A DNA stretch of 64,000 nt from Streptomyces gilvus (GTDB lineage: Bacteria > Actinomycetota > Actinomycetes > Streptomycetales > Streptomycetaceae): NCBI RefSeq assembly GCF_022513565.1, contig NZ_JAKWBE010000008.1:124001-188000 (forward strand), given 5' to 3'. This document shows, one piece after another, positions 25,281 through 33,796 of the stretch. Numbering within the stretch: the stretch's first letter is position 1; the number at the start of each line of letters is the position of its first letter. The translations under genes and the position numbers were made by a program. The notes beneath the pieces are model-generated. The model ran no database searches. It saw only the letters and a list, made by a program, of their open reading frames with translations, and was not told the origin of the DNA.

Positions 25281-25973
25281 CTACCCCTCTGACCCGCCAC
25301 CCCGCCCGGGCTCGCGCAGCCGGGCCAGCTGGGTCTGGAACCAGTCGAGGCGGGCCTGCAACAGCGCGGCCTCCGCGGCCAGTTCGGGCACTCCGAGATC
25401 GTCGGCGGCGGTGAGGCCGGCCACCGGACGGGCGCCCTGGCCCCCGGCGATCACCCGCAGCCCGTCGCCGGCCAGCCGGGCGAAGGCGGCGAGCGAGAGG
25501 GACGTACGACCGCGGAGGCATCCCGCGCAGCAGGGTGCCAGGACGCGCCATCCCGGGCGGCCCCAGCCCGCGTCGGCGAGGGTGGCGGCCACGGTGCCGC
25601 AGGTACAGGGGCCGACCGTGGCGGTGCGCACCCGCTGGCGGGCGTAGCGGAAGCCGCGCTCGAAGCGGATGTAGCGGCCGAGGACGGACACCTCGAGCAG
25701 GACGGCCGCCCGGTGCTCGGCCGTGCACAGCAGCGCCTCGGCCGCCGCCCGGTCGTGCACGCAGTGGAAGCCGTAGTCGCAGCGGCGGTGCGGCGACCGG
25801 TGCCGCAGGCCGTAGACGCAGGACGCGTCCGCGAGGACCCCGTACGGCAGCGCGCCGCCGAGCGACACACCGGTGAACCCGGCCCGGGTGCCGTCCTGGG
25901 ACAGCACCGGGTGGGCGATCTTGTATCCGGTCGGCGGCTCCGTCGGGTGTTCCTCCGGAAGCCGCAGTCTCAT
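25281..25973 (-). CDS. Conserved hypothetical Cys-rich protein
   Basis: 230 residues. Central cysteines (DASCVYG, HRRCDYGFHCVHD, VGPCTCGT, LAPCCAGCLRG) form a cluster likely to bind zinc or an Fe-S cluster. The C-terminal helix LLQARLDWFQTQLARLRE resembles a coiled coil. No signal peptide. ATG 25973 overlaps the small acidic gene upstream by 4 bases (ATGA), so the two are coupled. Function unknown; the run-on direction links it to the envelope operon. Confidence 0.8.
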   Translation of the reverse strand: MRLRLPEEHPTEPPTGYKIAHPVLSQDGTRAGFTGVSLGGALPYGVLADASCVYGLRHRSPHRRCDYGFHCVHDRAAAEALLCTAEHRAAVLLEVSVLGRYIRFERGFRYARQRVRTATVGPCTCGTVAATLADAGWGRPGWRVLAPCCAGCLRGRTSLSLAAFARLAGDGLRVIAGGQGARPVAGLTAADDLGVPELAAEAALLQARLDWFQTQLARLREPGRGGGSEG

Positions 25974-26110
25974 CGGGCCGCCGGAACCTCTTCGGGGGCC
26001 TTCAGGTCCTTGATCTCCTCGGGGAGTTCGAGCTCCTCGGGTTCCCGGACCTCAGCCCGCGGCTGCTCTTCCCGCGCGACTCCGGTGGCCAGTGCCTTGC
26101 CGAGCTTCAT
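25970..26110 (-). CDS. Small acidic 46-residue protein
   Basis: Runs from ATG 26110 (GGAGG seven bases upstream) to a TGA overlapping the next start. It begins MKLGKALATGVAREEQPRAE and is very acidic after that (about 13 Glu/Asp in 46). Clear Shine-Dalgarno, translational overlap and a conserved-looking basic N-terminus support a real gene although it is short. No signal peptide or membrane segment. Function unknown. Confidence 0.65.
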   Translation of the reverse strand: MKLGKALATGVAREEQPRAEVREPEELELPEEIKDLKAPEEVPAAR

Positions 26111-26203
26111 GACGCCTCCATGGGCCGATGCCGATGACCGTCCTGTTCATGGTGACTCATGAGGGGGCGGAAAGGACATAGGGCATGGTCGACCCCATCC
26201 ATC

Positions 26204-26253
26204 GTGAAGTAATCCTTCACAATACCTCGTAGAAAAATTAAGTGGAGCTTCAC
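26204..26253. promoter_or_regulatory. Two related palindromes upstream of the DapA-like gene
   Basis: GTGAAG-N5-CTTCAC (26204-26220) and GTGGAGCTTCAC (26242-26253, one mismatch as palindrome) share the CTTCAC half-site and sit 26-75 bp before the start, in AT-richer DNA. Likely binding sites of a LysR- or GntR-type regulator; none is adjacent. Confidence 0.55.
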
Positions 26254-26278
26254 CATCACTCTGCCGAGACTGTACGGC

Positions 26279-27169
26279 ATGACAACCACCGCACCCTTCG
26301 GCCGCGCCCTCTGCGCCATGATCACGCCCTTCTCGGCGGACGGCGCACTCGACCTCGACGGGGCCCAGCGGCTCGCCGACCACCTCGTCTCCCGGGGCTG
26401 CGACGGCCTGGTGCTGTCCGGTACCACCGGTGAGTCGCCGACCACCTCGGACGCCGAGAAGGCGGCACTCGTCGAGGCGGTGCGGGAGGCGGTGGGCGAC
26501 CGGGCGTCGATCGTGACGGGGGTGGGCACCTCCGACACCCGGCACACCGTGGAGCTGGCGCTGCAGGCCGAAAAGGCGGGCGCGGACGGGGTGCTGGTGG
26601 TCAGCCCCTACTACAGCCGACCCCCGCAGGACGCGCTGGAGGACCACTTCCGCACGGTCGCCGACGCCTCGGGCCTGCCGGTGGTGCTGTACGACATCCC
26701 CGGCCGCACCGGCACCCGTATCGAGCCCGGGACGATGCTGCGGCTCGCCGAGCATCCCCGGATCGTGGCAGTCAAGGACTGTTCCTACGACTTCCTCGGC
26801 GCCCAGAAGGTGCTCGCCCGAACGGAGTTGGCGTACTACGCGGGCTGCGACGAGCACAACCTCGCGCTGTACGCGGTGGGCGGCGCGGGCTATGTCAGCA
26901 CCGTCGCGAACGTCGTGCCCACCCAACTCCGTTCCGTCCTCGACGCGTTCGACGCGGGCGACACGGCGACGGCGGCCCGCGCCCAGCGACGGGCCACTCC
27001 CCTGATCGAGTCGATGATGGCGGCGGGCCTGCCCGGCACGGTCACGGCGAAGGCGCTGCTGAACGAACTCGGTCTGCCGGCGGGACCCGTCCGCGCCCCG
27101 CTGCGTCCCGCCGCCCGCGAGACGGTCGACAAGCTGCTGGCCGCCTACGAGGAGCTCACGACCGGCTGA
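26279..27169 (+). CDS. dapA: 4-hydroxy-tetrahydrodipicolinate synthase (DapA) or close paralogue
   Basis: 296 residues. Catalytic set is complete: Thr49-Thr50 in SGTTGES, Tyr111 in SPYY, Tyr138 and Arg143 in YDIPGRTG, Schiff-base Lys166 in AVKDCSYD. It condenses pyruvate with aspartate semialdehyde, the first committed step to lysine and meso-diaminopimelate. Monocistronic, with dapD 0.6 kb away on the other strand, which fits a lysine role. Streptomycetes carry several dapA-like genes, so an alternative aldolase function is possible. Confidence 0.85.
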   Translation: MTTTAPFGRALCAMITPFSADGALDLDGAQRLADHLVSRGCDGLVLSGTTGESPTTSDAEKAALVEAVREAVGDRASIVTGVGTSDTRHTVELALQAEKAGADGVLVVSPYYSRPPQDALEDHFRTVADASGLPVVLYDIPGRTGTRIEPGTMLRLAEHPRIVAVKDCSYDFLGAQKVLARTELAYYAGCDEHNLALYAVGGAGYVSTVANVVPTQLRSVLDAFDAGDTATAARAQRRATPLIESMMAAGLPGTVTAKALLNELGLPAGPVRAPLRPAARETVDKLLAAYEELTTG

Positions 27170-27237
27170 CCACCGCCGCCGACACCACGTAGGTCCGTCT
27201 CCGCCCGCGAGCGGACCATCGGCCGTACGTTGTCCCT

Positions 27238-27741
27238 GTGCGCCCTCCCCTGCTCTTCCTCGACGTCGACGGTCCCCTCAACCCCTGGGCGGCCAAGCCC
27301 GAGCGGCGCCCCGAGGGCTATACGACGATCCGGGTCGCCCTCCGGCCGGGCCAGGCCCTGCGGGTGTGGCTGAACCCCTCGCACGGACCGGCGCTGCTCG
27401 GCCTCGGCTACGAGCTGTGCTGGGCGACGACCTGGATGGACGCGGCGAACCGCTGGATCGGCCCGACCGTCGGACTGCCGGAGCTGCCGTACGTCGACTT
27501 CGGCGAGGGTCTGTTCGCGCTGCGCCCGGACGGCGTCCACTGGAAGACGGAGGCGATCGTGGCGTTCGCCGACGGCCGGCCCTTCGCCTGGGTGGACGAC
27601 GAACAGACCCCGGCGGACGAGCGGTACGTGTCCGCGGCGCATCCGGCTCCGGCCCTGCTGCACCAGGTCAGCCCCAGGGTGGGCCTGCGGGACGACGACT
27701 TCCGGACGCTGGCGGAGTTCGCCCGGACTCAGCGCACATGA
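27238..27741 (+). CDS. HAD-like hypothetical protein
   Basis: 167 residues, GTG at 27238. The HAD nucleophile motif is near the N-terminus: LLFLDVDGPLNPW (Asp at 9 and 11). A later WVDDEQTP could be the acidic motif IV. Motifs II and III are weak, and the protein is short, so phosphatase activity is not certain. It is convergent with dapD across a strong terminator. Substrate unknown. Confidence 0.8.
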   Translation: MRPPLLFLDVDGPLNPWAAKPERRPEGYTTIRVALRPGQALRVWLNPSHGPALLGLGYELCWATTWMDAANRWIGPTVGLPELPYVDFGEGLFALRPDGVHWKTEAIVAFADGRPFAWVDDEQTPADERYVSAAHPAPALLHQVSPRVGLRDDDFRTLAEFARTQRT

Positions 27742-27742
27742 G

Positions 27743-27778
27743 CGGGCGCCCCTCCGCCCACCGGCGGAGGGGCGCCCG
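27743..27778. terminator. Perfect 16-bp hairpin between convergent genes
   Basis: Arms 27743-27758 and 27763-27778 are perfectly complementary around a 4-base CACC loop. It lies between the HAD-like gene and dapD, which converge, so it can serve both. Confidence 0.88.
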
Positions 27779-27793
27779 TCACCGCGCCGATGC

Positions 27794-28783
27794 TCAGTTG
27801 TGGCTGTGCAGGATGTCGTTCAGACCGCCCCACTCGGCGTTGTTCGGCACGGCCTGGACCGTGCCGGTGACCGAGTTGCGGCGGAAGAGGATGTTGTCCA
27901 CGCCGGACAGCTCGCGGGCCTTGACGATCTGGCCGTCGGGCAGGGTGACCTTGGTGCCCGCCGTGAGGTAGAGGCCCGCCTCGACCACGCAGTCGTCGCC
28001 GAGCGCGATGCCGACGCCGGCCTCGGCGCCGACCAGGGAGCGCTCGCCGATGCGGACACGCTCCTTGCCGCCGCCGGAGAGGGTGCCCATGGTGGAGGCG
28101 CCACCGCCGATGTCGGAGCCGTCGCCGACGACGACGCCCTGGGAGATACGGCCCTCGACCATGGAGGTGCCGAGGGTGCCGGCGTTGAAGTTGACGAAGC
28201 CCTCGTGCATGACCGTGGTGCCGGACGCGAGGTGGGCGCCGAGGCGGACGCGGTCGGCGTCGGCGATGCGCACACCGGCCGGGGCGACGTAGTCGGTCAT
28301 CCGCGGGAACTTGTCGACGCCGAAGACGCCGACGTGCAGTCCGCGGGCGCGCGCGGCGAGCCGGACCGTCTCCAGGGTGTCCACGGCGACCGGGCCGAGG
28401 GAGGTCCAGGCGACGTTGGCGAGGAGGCCGAAGATCCCGTCCAGGCTCTGCTCGTTCGGCTTGACGAGCCGGTGCGAGAGCAGGTGGAGGCGCAGGTAGG
28501 CGTCGTGGGTGTCGAGCGGCTTGTCGTCGAGCGAGGAGATGACCGTGCGCACCGCGACGATCTCCACGCCGCGCACCTCGTCCTTGCCGAGGGCGGCCAC
28601 GCCGTGCTCCCCGAGCAGCTCCCGGGTCCGCTCGGCGTCCAGCCGCTCGCTGCCGGCGGGACCGGGCTCTTCGGTCAGCTCGGGCGCGGGGAACCAGGTG
28701 TCGAGGACGGTGCCGTCGGCGGCGATGGTGGCGAGCCCGGCGGCCACGGCACCGGTGGAGCGAGGAGCAGTCGTGTCGGTCAT
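27794..28783 (-). CDS. dapD: Tetrahydrodipicolinate N-succinyltransferase (DapD), actinobacterial type
   Basis: 329 residues. N-terminal domain about 1-150, then a left-handed beta-helix of hexapeptide repeats ([40 protein letters not shown]). It succinylates tetrahydrodipicolinate in the lysine/DAP pathway. [14 protein letters not shown] N-terminus and total length match the actinobacterial class rather than the shorter proteobacterial enzyme. ATG 28783; monocistronic. Confidence 0.93.
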   Translation of the reverse strand: MTDTTAPRSTGAVAAGLATIAADGTVLDTWFPAPELTEEPGPAGSERLDAERTRELLGEHGVAALGKDEVRGVEIVAVRTVISSLDDKPLDTHDAYLRLHLLSHRLVKPNEQSLDGIFGLLANVAWTSLGPVAVDTLETVRLAARARGLHVGVFGVDKFPRMTDYVAPAGVRIADADRVRLGAHLASGTTVMHEGFVNFNAGTLGTSMVEGRISQGVVVGDGSDIGGGASTMGTLSGGGKERVRIGERSLVGAEAGVGIALGDDCVVEAGLYLTAGTKVTLPDGQIVKARELSGVDNILFRRNSVTGTVQAVPNNAEWGGLNDILHSHN

Positions 28784-28906
28784 GAGGGCAACCTAACCGC
28801 CCGACCCCCGCCCAGGCCAACCAGCCCCGCACCCGTCTCAGGTGCCGGGCGGCGACCGCCGTGACTGGGCGCGGAACCGTCCCCTCCCAGGGCCGGCGGC
28901 TGTCCG

Positions 28907-29455
28907 CTACGGCGGATCCGTGGGGATCACCCGGGCCAGCATCTCCCGCGCGTAGTCCTCGTCGTACGGGGTTCCCGTCAGCAGGACCTGTAGGCAGATG
29001 CCGTCCATCAGCGCGCACAGCGCCCGTGCCGTGGTCGGGTCGGTGTGGCGGGAGATGCGGCGGACGAGGTCGTCGGTCCACTCGGCGGCCACCGGCCGCA
29101 GCGCGGGGCGGCGCAGGGCCGCGAGATACAGCTCGTACTCCAGCTCGACGCCGGTCCGGTCGCCCGCGAGCCACTCGCCCATCCAGCCGGCGAGTTCGGC
29201 GGCCAGATCGGCGTCCGGGTCCGTCAGTCCGCCGCGTGAGGCGATCACCTTGGCGAAGCCCTCGTTCGCCTGCCGCAGCGCGGCGACCATCAGCTCGTCG
29301 AGGGTGCTGAAGTGGTACGTCGTCGAGCCGAGCGGCACGTCGGCCTCGGCCGCGACGGTGCGGTGGGTCAGCCCGGCGAGCCCTTTGTCGCCGACCACCC
29401 GGATCGCCGCGTCGATGATCCGCTGCCGCCGGTCGGGGTCGTAACGGCGGGCCAT
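28907..29455 (-). CDS. TetR-family regulator of the SMR pump
   Basis: 182 residues. HTH at about 8-55 (RRQRIIDAAIRVVGDKGLAG, TVAAEADVPLGSTTYHFSTL). The helical C-terminal half has a typical TetR ligand domain (MDGICLQVLLTGTPYDEDYA). ATG 29455 shares a base with the SMR stop (TGATG), so the repressor is made from the pump transcript and probably represses it through the two palindromes at 29775-29815. Confidence 0.9.
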   Translation of the reverse strand: MARRYDPDRRQRIIDAAIRVVGDKGLAGLTHRTVAAEADVPLGSTTYHFSTLDELMVAALRQANEGFAKVIASRGGLTDPDADLAAELAGWMGEWLAGDRTGVELEYELYLAALRRPALRPVAAEWTDDLVRRISRHTDPTTARALCALMDGICLQVLLTGTPYDEDYAREMLARVIPTDPP

Positions 29456-29775
29456 CAGTGCGCGCCCCCGAGGTTGAGCACCACCACTCCGACGATGATC
29501 AGAGCCATCCCCGCGGCCTTGGTGACGGTCATGCCCTCCCCGAAGAAGAGCAGCCCGATCGTGGCGATCGCCGCGGTGCCGATGCCGGACCAGATGGCGT
29601 AGGCCGTCCCGACGGAGATCGTCTTCAGCGTCTGTGCGAGCAGGACGAAGGAGACGATGTAGCCGAGGACGGTCAGCACGGACGGCACCAGCCGGCTGAA
29701 GCCCTCGCTGTACTTCATGGCGGTGGTGGCGCCCACCTCGGCGGCGATGGCCGTGCCGAGCAAGAGATATCCCAT
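29455..29775 (-). CDS. Small multidrug resistance (SMR/EmrE-like) efflux protein
   Basis: 106 residues, four membrane helices. Membrane-embedded Glu13 (GTAIAAEVGATTAMK), the EmrE Glu14 equivalent, and AYAIWSGIGTA for helix 3 are the SMR proton/drug-coupling signature. It exports quaternary ammonium-like cations as a homodimer. ATG 29775 is chosen because it begins helix 1; the first operator overlaps this codon, so the mRNA may be short-leadered or leaderless. Confidence 0.92.
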   Translation of the reverse strand: MGYLLLGTAIAAEVGATTAMKYSEGFSRLVPSVLTVLGYIVSFVLLAQTLKTISVGTAYAIWSGIGTAAIATIGLLFFGEGMTVTKAAGMALIIVGVVVLNLGGAH

Positions 29776-29815
29776 GTGTACGAGCGTACACAACGATTGC
29801 GTACTCGCGTACACA
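29775..29815. promoter_or_regulatory. Two TetR-type operators on the SMR start codon
   Basis: TGTGTACG-AG-CGTACACA (29775-29792) is a perfect palindrome beginning at the SMR ATG, and TGCGTACTCGCGTACACA (29798-29815) is a related copy 23 bp further up (about two helical turns). Both fit a TetR dimer and co-occur with a TetR gene in the same operon. Confidence 0.75.
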
Positions 29816-30033
29816 TCGACCTGCACTTGAGGAAGAGATGTGAAGCCGCGGACGGCGGAGGAGGGGGCGCGCTATCCCATAGGGGGAGTTCCGCAGGGAG
29901 GTTCAGCATTCATGGAAACCGCTCGCTGAAACATCTCCCCCCAACACCCCTGTCTCCACTAGTGTTTCACCGCTCAACCACCCCATCCCCACACCCCCGG
30001 CCGCCGCCTCGGGCGCCGCTGGAGGAACAGCGC

Positions 30034-30873
30034 ATGCAAGAAACCACCCCCCAGCCTCCGCGGAACGAACCATGGGAGAACGGCTGGACCCCTGACACGT
30101 CCCGCGCGCCCGGCACCCGAAGACTGTGGCTGGCCGGCGGACTGGCCGTGGCCACGATCATCACCTGTGTGACCTGGATAGCCGTGATGGACAACGGCAC
30201 GGGCGCCTCGACGGACGCGGCGAAGAACCCGTCCCCGACCGCCGGCGCCACCGTCCCGGGCCTGATCTCCTACGCCACGCCGCCCACGAACGAGGCCACC
30301 GCCCCGCCCTCGGGCAAGAGCGGCCTCTCCTCGGGGGAGACCGACACCTCCCCCACCCCGCTGGAGAACGGCTCGCCGTCCGCGGCCCACGCCCCGAAGC
30401 CCGCCAAGTCGCCGACCTCCCACGCCGGTTCGCCCAGCAGGCCCAAGCCGTCGGCCACCTACCGGTCCCTGCGTTCGGTCAACTACCCGGACCGCTACTG
30501 GCACGTGAGCGGCGACTTCGTGAAGCTCGACCCGCTCGGCGGCTCCGAGTCCCGCCAGGACTCGACCTTCAAGCAGGTCAAGGGCCTTGCCAACAGCTCG
30601 TGTTACTCGTTCGTCACGCATGACGGCAAGTACCTGCGTCACCGCAACTTCCTGCTGCGCGACGAACCGAACGACGGCTCGCCCCTCTTCCAGCAGGACG
30701 CGACCTTCTGCCCCCGCGGCTCCGCCTACCCGGGCGCGGTCATGCTGGAGTCGATCAACTACCCGGGCCGCTTCCTGCGCCACCAGAACTTCCAGCTGAA
30801 GCTCGCCCCGTTCCAGAACAGCCCCCTGTACCTGGCGGACTCGGCGTTCCGGCTGGTGGGCGGCGTGGCCTGA
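30034..30873 (+). CDS. Membrane-anchored AbfB (CBM42)-domain protein
   Basis: 279 residues. Cytoplasmic ~29 residues, one membrane helix (about 30-50), then a Ser/Thr/Pro-rich linker (about 52-140) and an arabinofuranose-binding AbfB beta-trefoil to the end, with tell-tale SVNYPDRYWHVSG, GKYLRHRNF and SINYPGRFLRHQNFQL. No glycosidase domain, so the protein binds arabinosyl chains, perhaps on plant hemicellulose or its own wall. ATG 30034 follows GGAGGAACAGCGC. Confidence 0.87.
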   Translation: MQETTPQPPRNEPWENGWTPDTSRAPGTRRLWLAGGLAVATIITCVTWIAVMDNGTGASTDAAKNPSPTAGATVPGLISYATPPTNEATAPPSGKSGLSSGETDTSPTPLENGSPSAAHAPKPAKSPTSHAGSPSRPKPSATYRSLRSVNYPDRYWHVSGDFVKLDPLGGSESRQDSTFKQVKGLANSSCYSFVTHDGKYLRHRNFLLRDEPNDGSPLFQQDATFCPRGSAYPGAVMLESINYPGRFLRHQNFQLKLAPFQNSPLYLADSAFRLVGGVA

Positions 30874-30902
30874 CAGCACGAAGCGTGGCCTGACAGCACG
30901 AA
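30863..30902. repeat. 20-bp tandem duplication over the AbfB stop codon
   Basis: GCGTGGCCTGACAGCACGAA occurs twice in a row (30863-30882 and 30883-30902), identically. The first copy holds the gene's stop TGA, the second repeats it just outside, so the protein end is not changed. Identity of the copies indicates a recent event. Confidence 0.95.
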
Positions 30903-30936
30903 GCGGCGACACCCGTGAGGTGCCGCCGCTTCTTTT
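30903..30936. terminator. Intrinsic terminator between AbfB gene and sufT
   Basis: GCGGCGACACC pairs with GGTGCCGCCGC (30903-30929, one mismatch) around a short loop, followed by TTCTTTTT, a classic rho-independent signal on the plus strand. It also separates the convergent SUF operon. Confidence 0.85.
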
Positions 30937-30957
30937 TCGCTTGTGTTCGGGGGTGTC

Positions 30958-31290
30958 TCAGACGTTGAACCCCAGCGCCCTCAGCTGCTCGCGTCCGTCG
31001 TCGGTGATCTTGTCCGGGCCCCACGGCGGCATCCAGACCCAGTTGATCCGCAGCTCGTTGACGAGGCCGTCCGTGGCGGACTTGGCCTGGTCCTCGATGA
31101 CGTCCGTCAGCGGACAGGCCGCGGAGGTCAGGGTCATGTCGACGGTCGCGATGTTGGCGTCGTCGATGTGGATGCCGTAGATCAGGCCGAGGTTGACGAC
31201 GTCGATGCCCAGTTCGGGGTCGACGACGTCCATGAGGGCCTCGCGGAGCTCCTCCTCCGAGGCCGGCTTCATCTCCACGGTGTCGGTCAT
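30958..31290 (-). CDS. sufT: SufT / MIP18 (DUF59) Fe-S assembly factor
   Basis: 110 residues, last gene of the SUF operon. DUF59 signature DVVDPELGIDVVNLGLIYGI near 22-41 and conserved Cys in TSAACPLTD (about residue 58). These proteins help mature 4Fe-4S targets under high demand. ATG 31290 overlaps the sufU stop (ATGA, 31287-31290); the longer frame upstream lies inside sufU and was rejected. Confidence 0.9.
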   Translation of the reverse strand: MTDTVEMKPASEEELREALMDVVDPELGIDVVNLGLIYGIHIDDANIATVDMTLTSAACPLTDVIEDQAKSATDGLVNELRINWVWMPPWGPDKITDDGREQLRALGFNV

Positions 31291-31754
31291 GCCGTCTTCC
31301 TTTCGGCTTCGGCGCCACCCAGCGCCTGGGCCGTCGCGTCCTTCCACGCCATCCAGCTGAGGAGGGCGCACTTGACCCGGGCCGGGTACTTGGAGACACC
31401 GGCGAACGCGACCGCGTCCTCCAGCACCTCCTCCATCGCGTCGTCGGGCTCCAGCTTGCCCTTGGACTGCATCAGCTCCAGGAAGGTCTCCTGGATCTTC
31501 CGCGCGTCCGCCAGCTCCTTGCCCACCAGGAGTTCGTTCAGCACGGAGGCGGAGGCCTGGCTGATCGAGCAGCCCTGGCCCTCGTACGAGACGTCCTCGA
31601 TCCTCGTGCCCTCGTACCGCACGCGGAGGGTGATCTCGTCGCCGCAGGTCGGGTTCACGTGGTGCACCTCGGCGTCGCCGTCCCGAAGACCACGCCCGTG
31701 CGGGTTCTTGTAGTGGTCCAGGATGACTTCCTGGTACATCGAGTCCAGCTTCAT
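31287..31754 (-). CDS. sufU: SufU sulfur-transfer/scaffold protein
   Basis: 155 residues. Zinc/cysteine set Cys37 (NPTCGDE), Asp39, Cys62 (GQGCSIS) and Cys129 (RVKCALLSW), as in Gram-positive SufU, which accepts persulfide sulfur from SufS. Located between sufS and sufT, with sufT overlapping. Standard for actinobacteria, which lack SufE in this operon. Confidence 0.93.
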   Translation of the reverse strand: MKLDSMYQEVILDHYKNPHGRGLRDGDAEVHHVNPTCGDEITLRVRYEGTRIEDVSYEGQGCSISQASASVLNELLVGKELADARKIQETFLELMQSKGKLEPDDAMEEVLEDAVAFAGVSKYPARVKCALLSWMAWKDATAQALGGAEAERKTA

Positions 31755-31770
31755 GCGATTGCTCGTCCCA

Positions 31771-33027
31771 TCAGCCGAAGAAGTTCCGTACGTGTTCCAG
31801 CCCGTCGACCAGGGCGTCGATCTCGGCCGGCGTGGAGTACAGATAGAACGACGCTCGCGTGGTCGCGGGAATTCCGTACCGCAGGCAGACGGGCCGCGCG
31901 CAGTGGTGGCCGACCCGGACCGCGATGCCCTGCTCGTCGAGGACCTGGCCCACGTCGTGCGGGTGGATGTCGCCGAGCGTGAAGGAGATCGCCGCGCCGC
32001 GCTCCTCGGCCGTGGTCGGGCCGATGATCCTGAGGTCGGGGACCTCTGTCAGACGCTTGACCGCGTACTCGGTCAGCGCGTGTTCATGGGCGAGGATCTT
32101 GTCCATGCCGATGGCGTTCAGGTAGTCGATCGCCGCGCCGAGACCGACCGCCTGCGCGATCGGCGGGGTGCCCGCCTCGAACTTGTGCGGAGCGGGGGCG
32201 TAGGTCGACGAGTGCATCGACACCGTCTCGATCATCTCGCCGCCGCCGAGGAACGGAGGCAGGTCCTCCAGCAGCTCCTGGCGGCCCCAGAGGACGCCTA
32301 TGCCGGTCGGGCCGCACATCTTGTGACCGGTGAAGGCCACGAAGTCGGCCTGCAGGGCCTGCACGTCCATCGGCATGTGCGGGGCGGCCTGGGAGGCGTC
32401 GATGCAGACGAGGGCGCCGACCTCCTGGGCACGCCGGATGATCGTCTCGACCGGGTTGACCGTGCCCAGGATGTTGGAGACCAGCACGAAGGAGACGATC
32501 TTCGTCTTCTCGGTGATGATCTCGTCGATGTCGGACAGGTCGAGCCGGCCGTCGTCGGTCAGACCGAACCACTTCAGCTTCGCGCCCGTGCGCTGCGCCA
32601 GCAGCTGCCACGGCACGATGTTGGAGTGGTGCTCCATCTCCGTGATGACGATCTCGGTCTCGGAGTCCACCCGGTAGGGCTCGTCGGCCCAGCCGAGCAT
32701 GTTGGCCACGAGGTTGAGCGACTCGGAGGCGTTCTTGGTGAAGATCACCTCGTCCCGCGAGGGCGCGTTGATGAAGGAGGCGACCTTGTCGCGTGCGCCC
32801 TCGTACAGCGCCGTGGCCTCCTCGGCGAGCACATGCACACCGCGGTGGACGTTGGCGTTGTAGCGCTCGTAGTACTCGGCGAGGGCGTCCAGCACCTGGC
32901 GCGGCTTCTGCGAGGTCGCCGCGTTGTCCAGGTACACGAGCTTCCGGTCGTCGTGGACCAGCCGGTCCAGGATCGGGAAGTCCTTGCGGATCGCCTCGGT
33001 GTCGAGGAGGCCCGGCAACTGTGTCAC
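31771..33027 (-). CDS. sufS: Cysteine desulfurase SufS
   Basis: 418 residues, PLP fold type I. Lys236 in GHKMCGPTGIG binds PLP; catalytic Cys376 in VGHHCARPV forms the persulfide. HGLS-like N-terminal YLDNAATSQKP matches group II enzymes. It supplies sulfur to SufU/SufBCD. Start at 33027 overlaps sufC by 4 bases. Confidence 0.94.
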   Translation of the reverse strand: MTQLPGLLDTEAIRKDFPILDRLVHDDRKLVYLDNAATSQKPRQVLDALAEYYERYNANVHRGVHVLAEEATALYEGARDKVASFINAPSRDEVIFTKNASESLNLVANMLGWADEPYRVDSETEIVITEMEHHSNIVPWQLLAQRTGAKLKWFGLTDDGRLDLSDIDEIITEKTKIVSFVLVSNILGTVNPVETIIRRAQEVGALVCIDASQAAPHMPMDVQALQADFVAFTGHKMCGPTGIGVLWGRQELLEDLPPFLGGGEMIETVSMHSSTYAPAPHKFEAGTPPIAQAVGLGAAIDYLNAIGMDKILAHEHALTEYAVKRLTEVPDLRIIGPTTAEERGAAISFTLGDIHPHDVGQVLDEQGIAVRVGHHCARPVCLRYGIPATTRASFYLYSTPAEIDALVDGLEHVRNFFG

Positions 33028-33788
33028 TCGGATGCGCCACCCTTCGTGTAGGCCTCGTAGCCCTCGTTCTCCAGCTTGTCGGCGAGTTCGGCGCCGCCGG
33101 ACTCCACGATCTTGCCGCCGGCGAACACGTGCACGTGGTCGGGCTTGATGTAGCGCAGGATGCGCGTGTAGTGCGTGATCAGCAGGGTGCCGACCTCGCC
33201 GGTCTCACGGACGCGGTTGACGCCCTCGGAGACGATCCGCAGCGCGTCGACGTCGAGTCCGGAGTCGGTCTCGTCGAGGATCGCGACCTTCGGCTTGAGC
33301 AGTTCGAGCTGGAGGATCTCGTGGCGCTTCTTCTCACCGCCGGAGAAGCCCTCGTTGACGTTGCGTTCGGCGAAGGAGGGGTCCATGTTGAGGCGCTCCA
33401 TGGCCTCCTTGACCTCCTTCACCCAGGTGCGCAGCTTGGGGGCCTCGCCGCGGATGGCGGTGGCGGAGGTCCGCAGGAAGTTCGACACGGACACACCGGG
33501 GACCTCGACCGGGTACTGCATCGCCAGGAACAGGCCGGCGCGGGCGCGCTCGTCGACGGACATCTCCAGGACGTCCTCGCCGTCGAGGGTGACGGTGCCG
33601 CCGGTGATCGTGTACTTGGGGTGGCCCGCGAGGGAGTAGGCGAGGGTCGACTTGCCGGAGCCGTTGGGGCCCATGATGGCGTGCGTCTCGCCCTGCTTCA
33701 CGGTCAGGTCGACGCCCTTGAGGATCTCCTTCGTGGCGTTGTCGGCCTCGACGGTGACGCGCAGGTCTCGGATTTCAAGCGTTGCCAT
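33024..33788 (-). CDS. sufC: SufC ABC-type ATPase of the Fe-S scaffold
   Basis: 254 residues. Walker A GPNGSGKST at 40-48, signature FSGGEKKRHEI, Walker B VAILDETDSGLD; the EKKR after the signature is SufC-specific. Energises the SufBCD scaffold. ATG 33788 (MATLEIRDL) chosen; upstream in-frame residues belong to the Rieske gene's other frame. Confidence 0.95.
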   Translation of the reverse strand: MATLEIRDLRVTVEADNATKEILKGVDLTVKQGETHAIMGPNGSGKSTLAYSLAGHPKYTITGGTVTLDGEDVLEMSVDERARAGLFLAMQYPVEVPGVSVSNFLRTSATAIRGEAPKLRTWVKEVKEAMERLNMDPSFAERNVNEGFSGGEKKRHEILQLELLKPKVAILDETDSGLDVDALRIVSEGVNRVRETGEVGTLLITHYTRILRYIKPDHVHVFAGGKIVESGGAELADKLENEGYEAYTKGGASE

Positions 33789-33796
33789 GGATTGCC

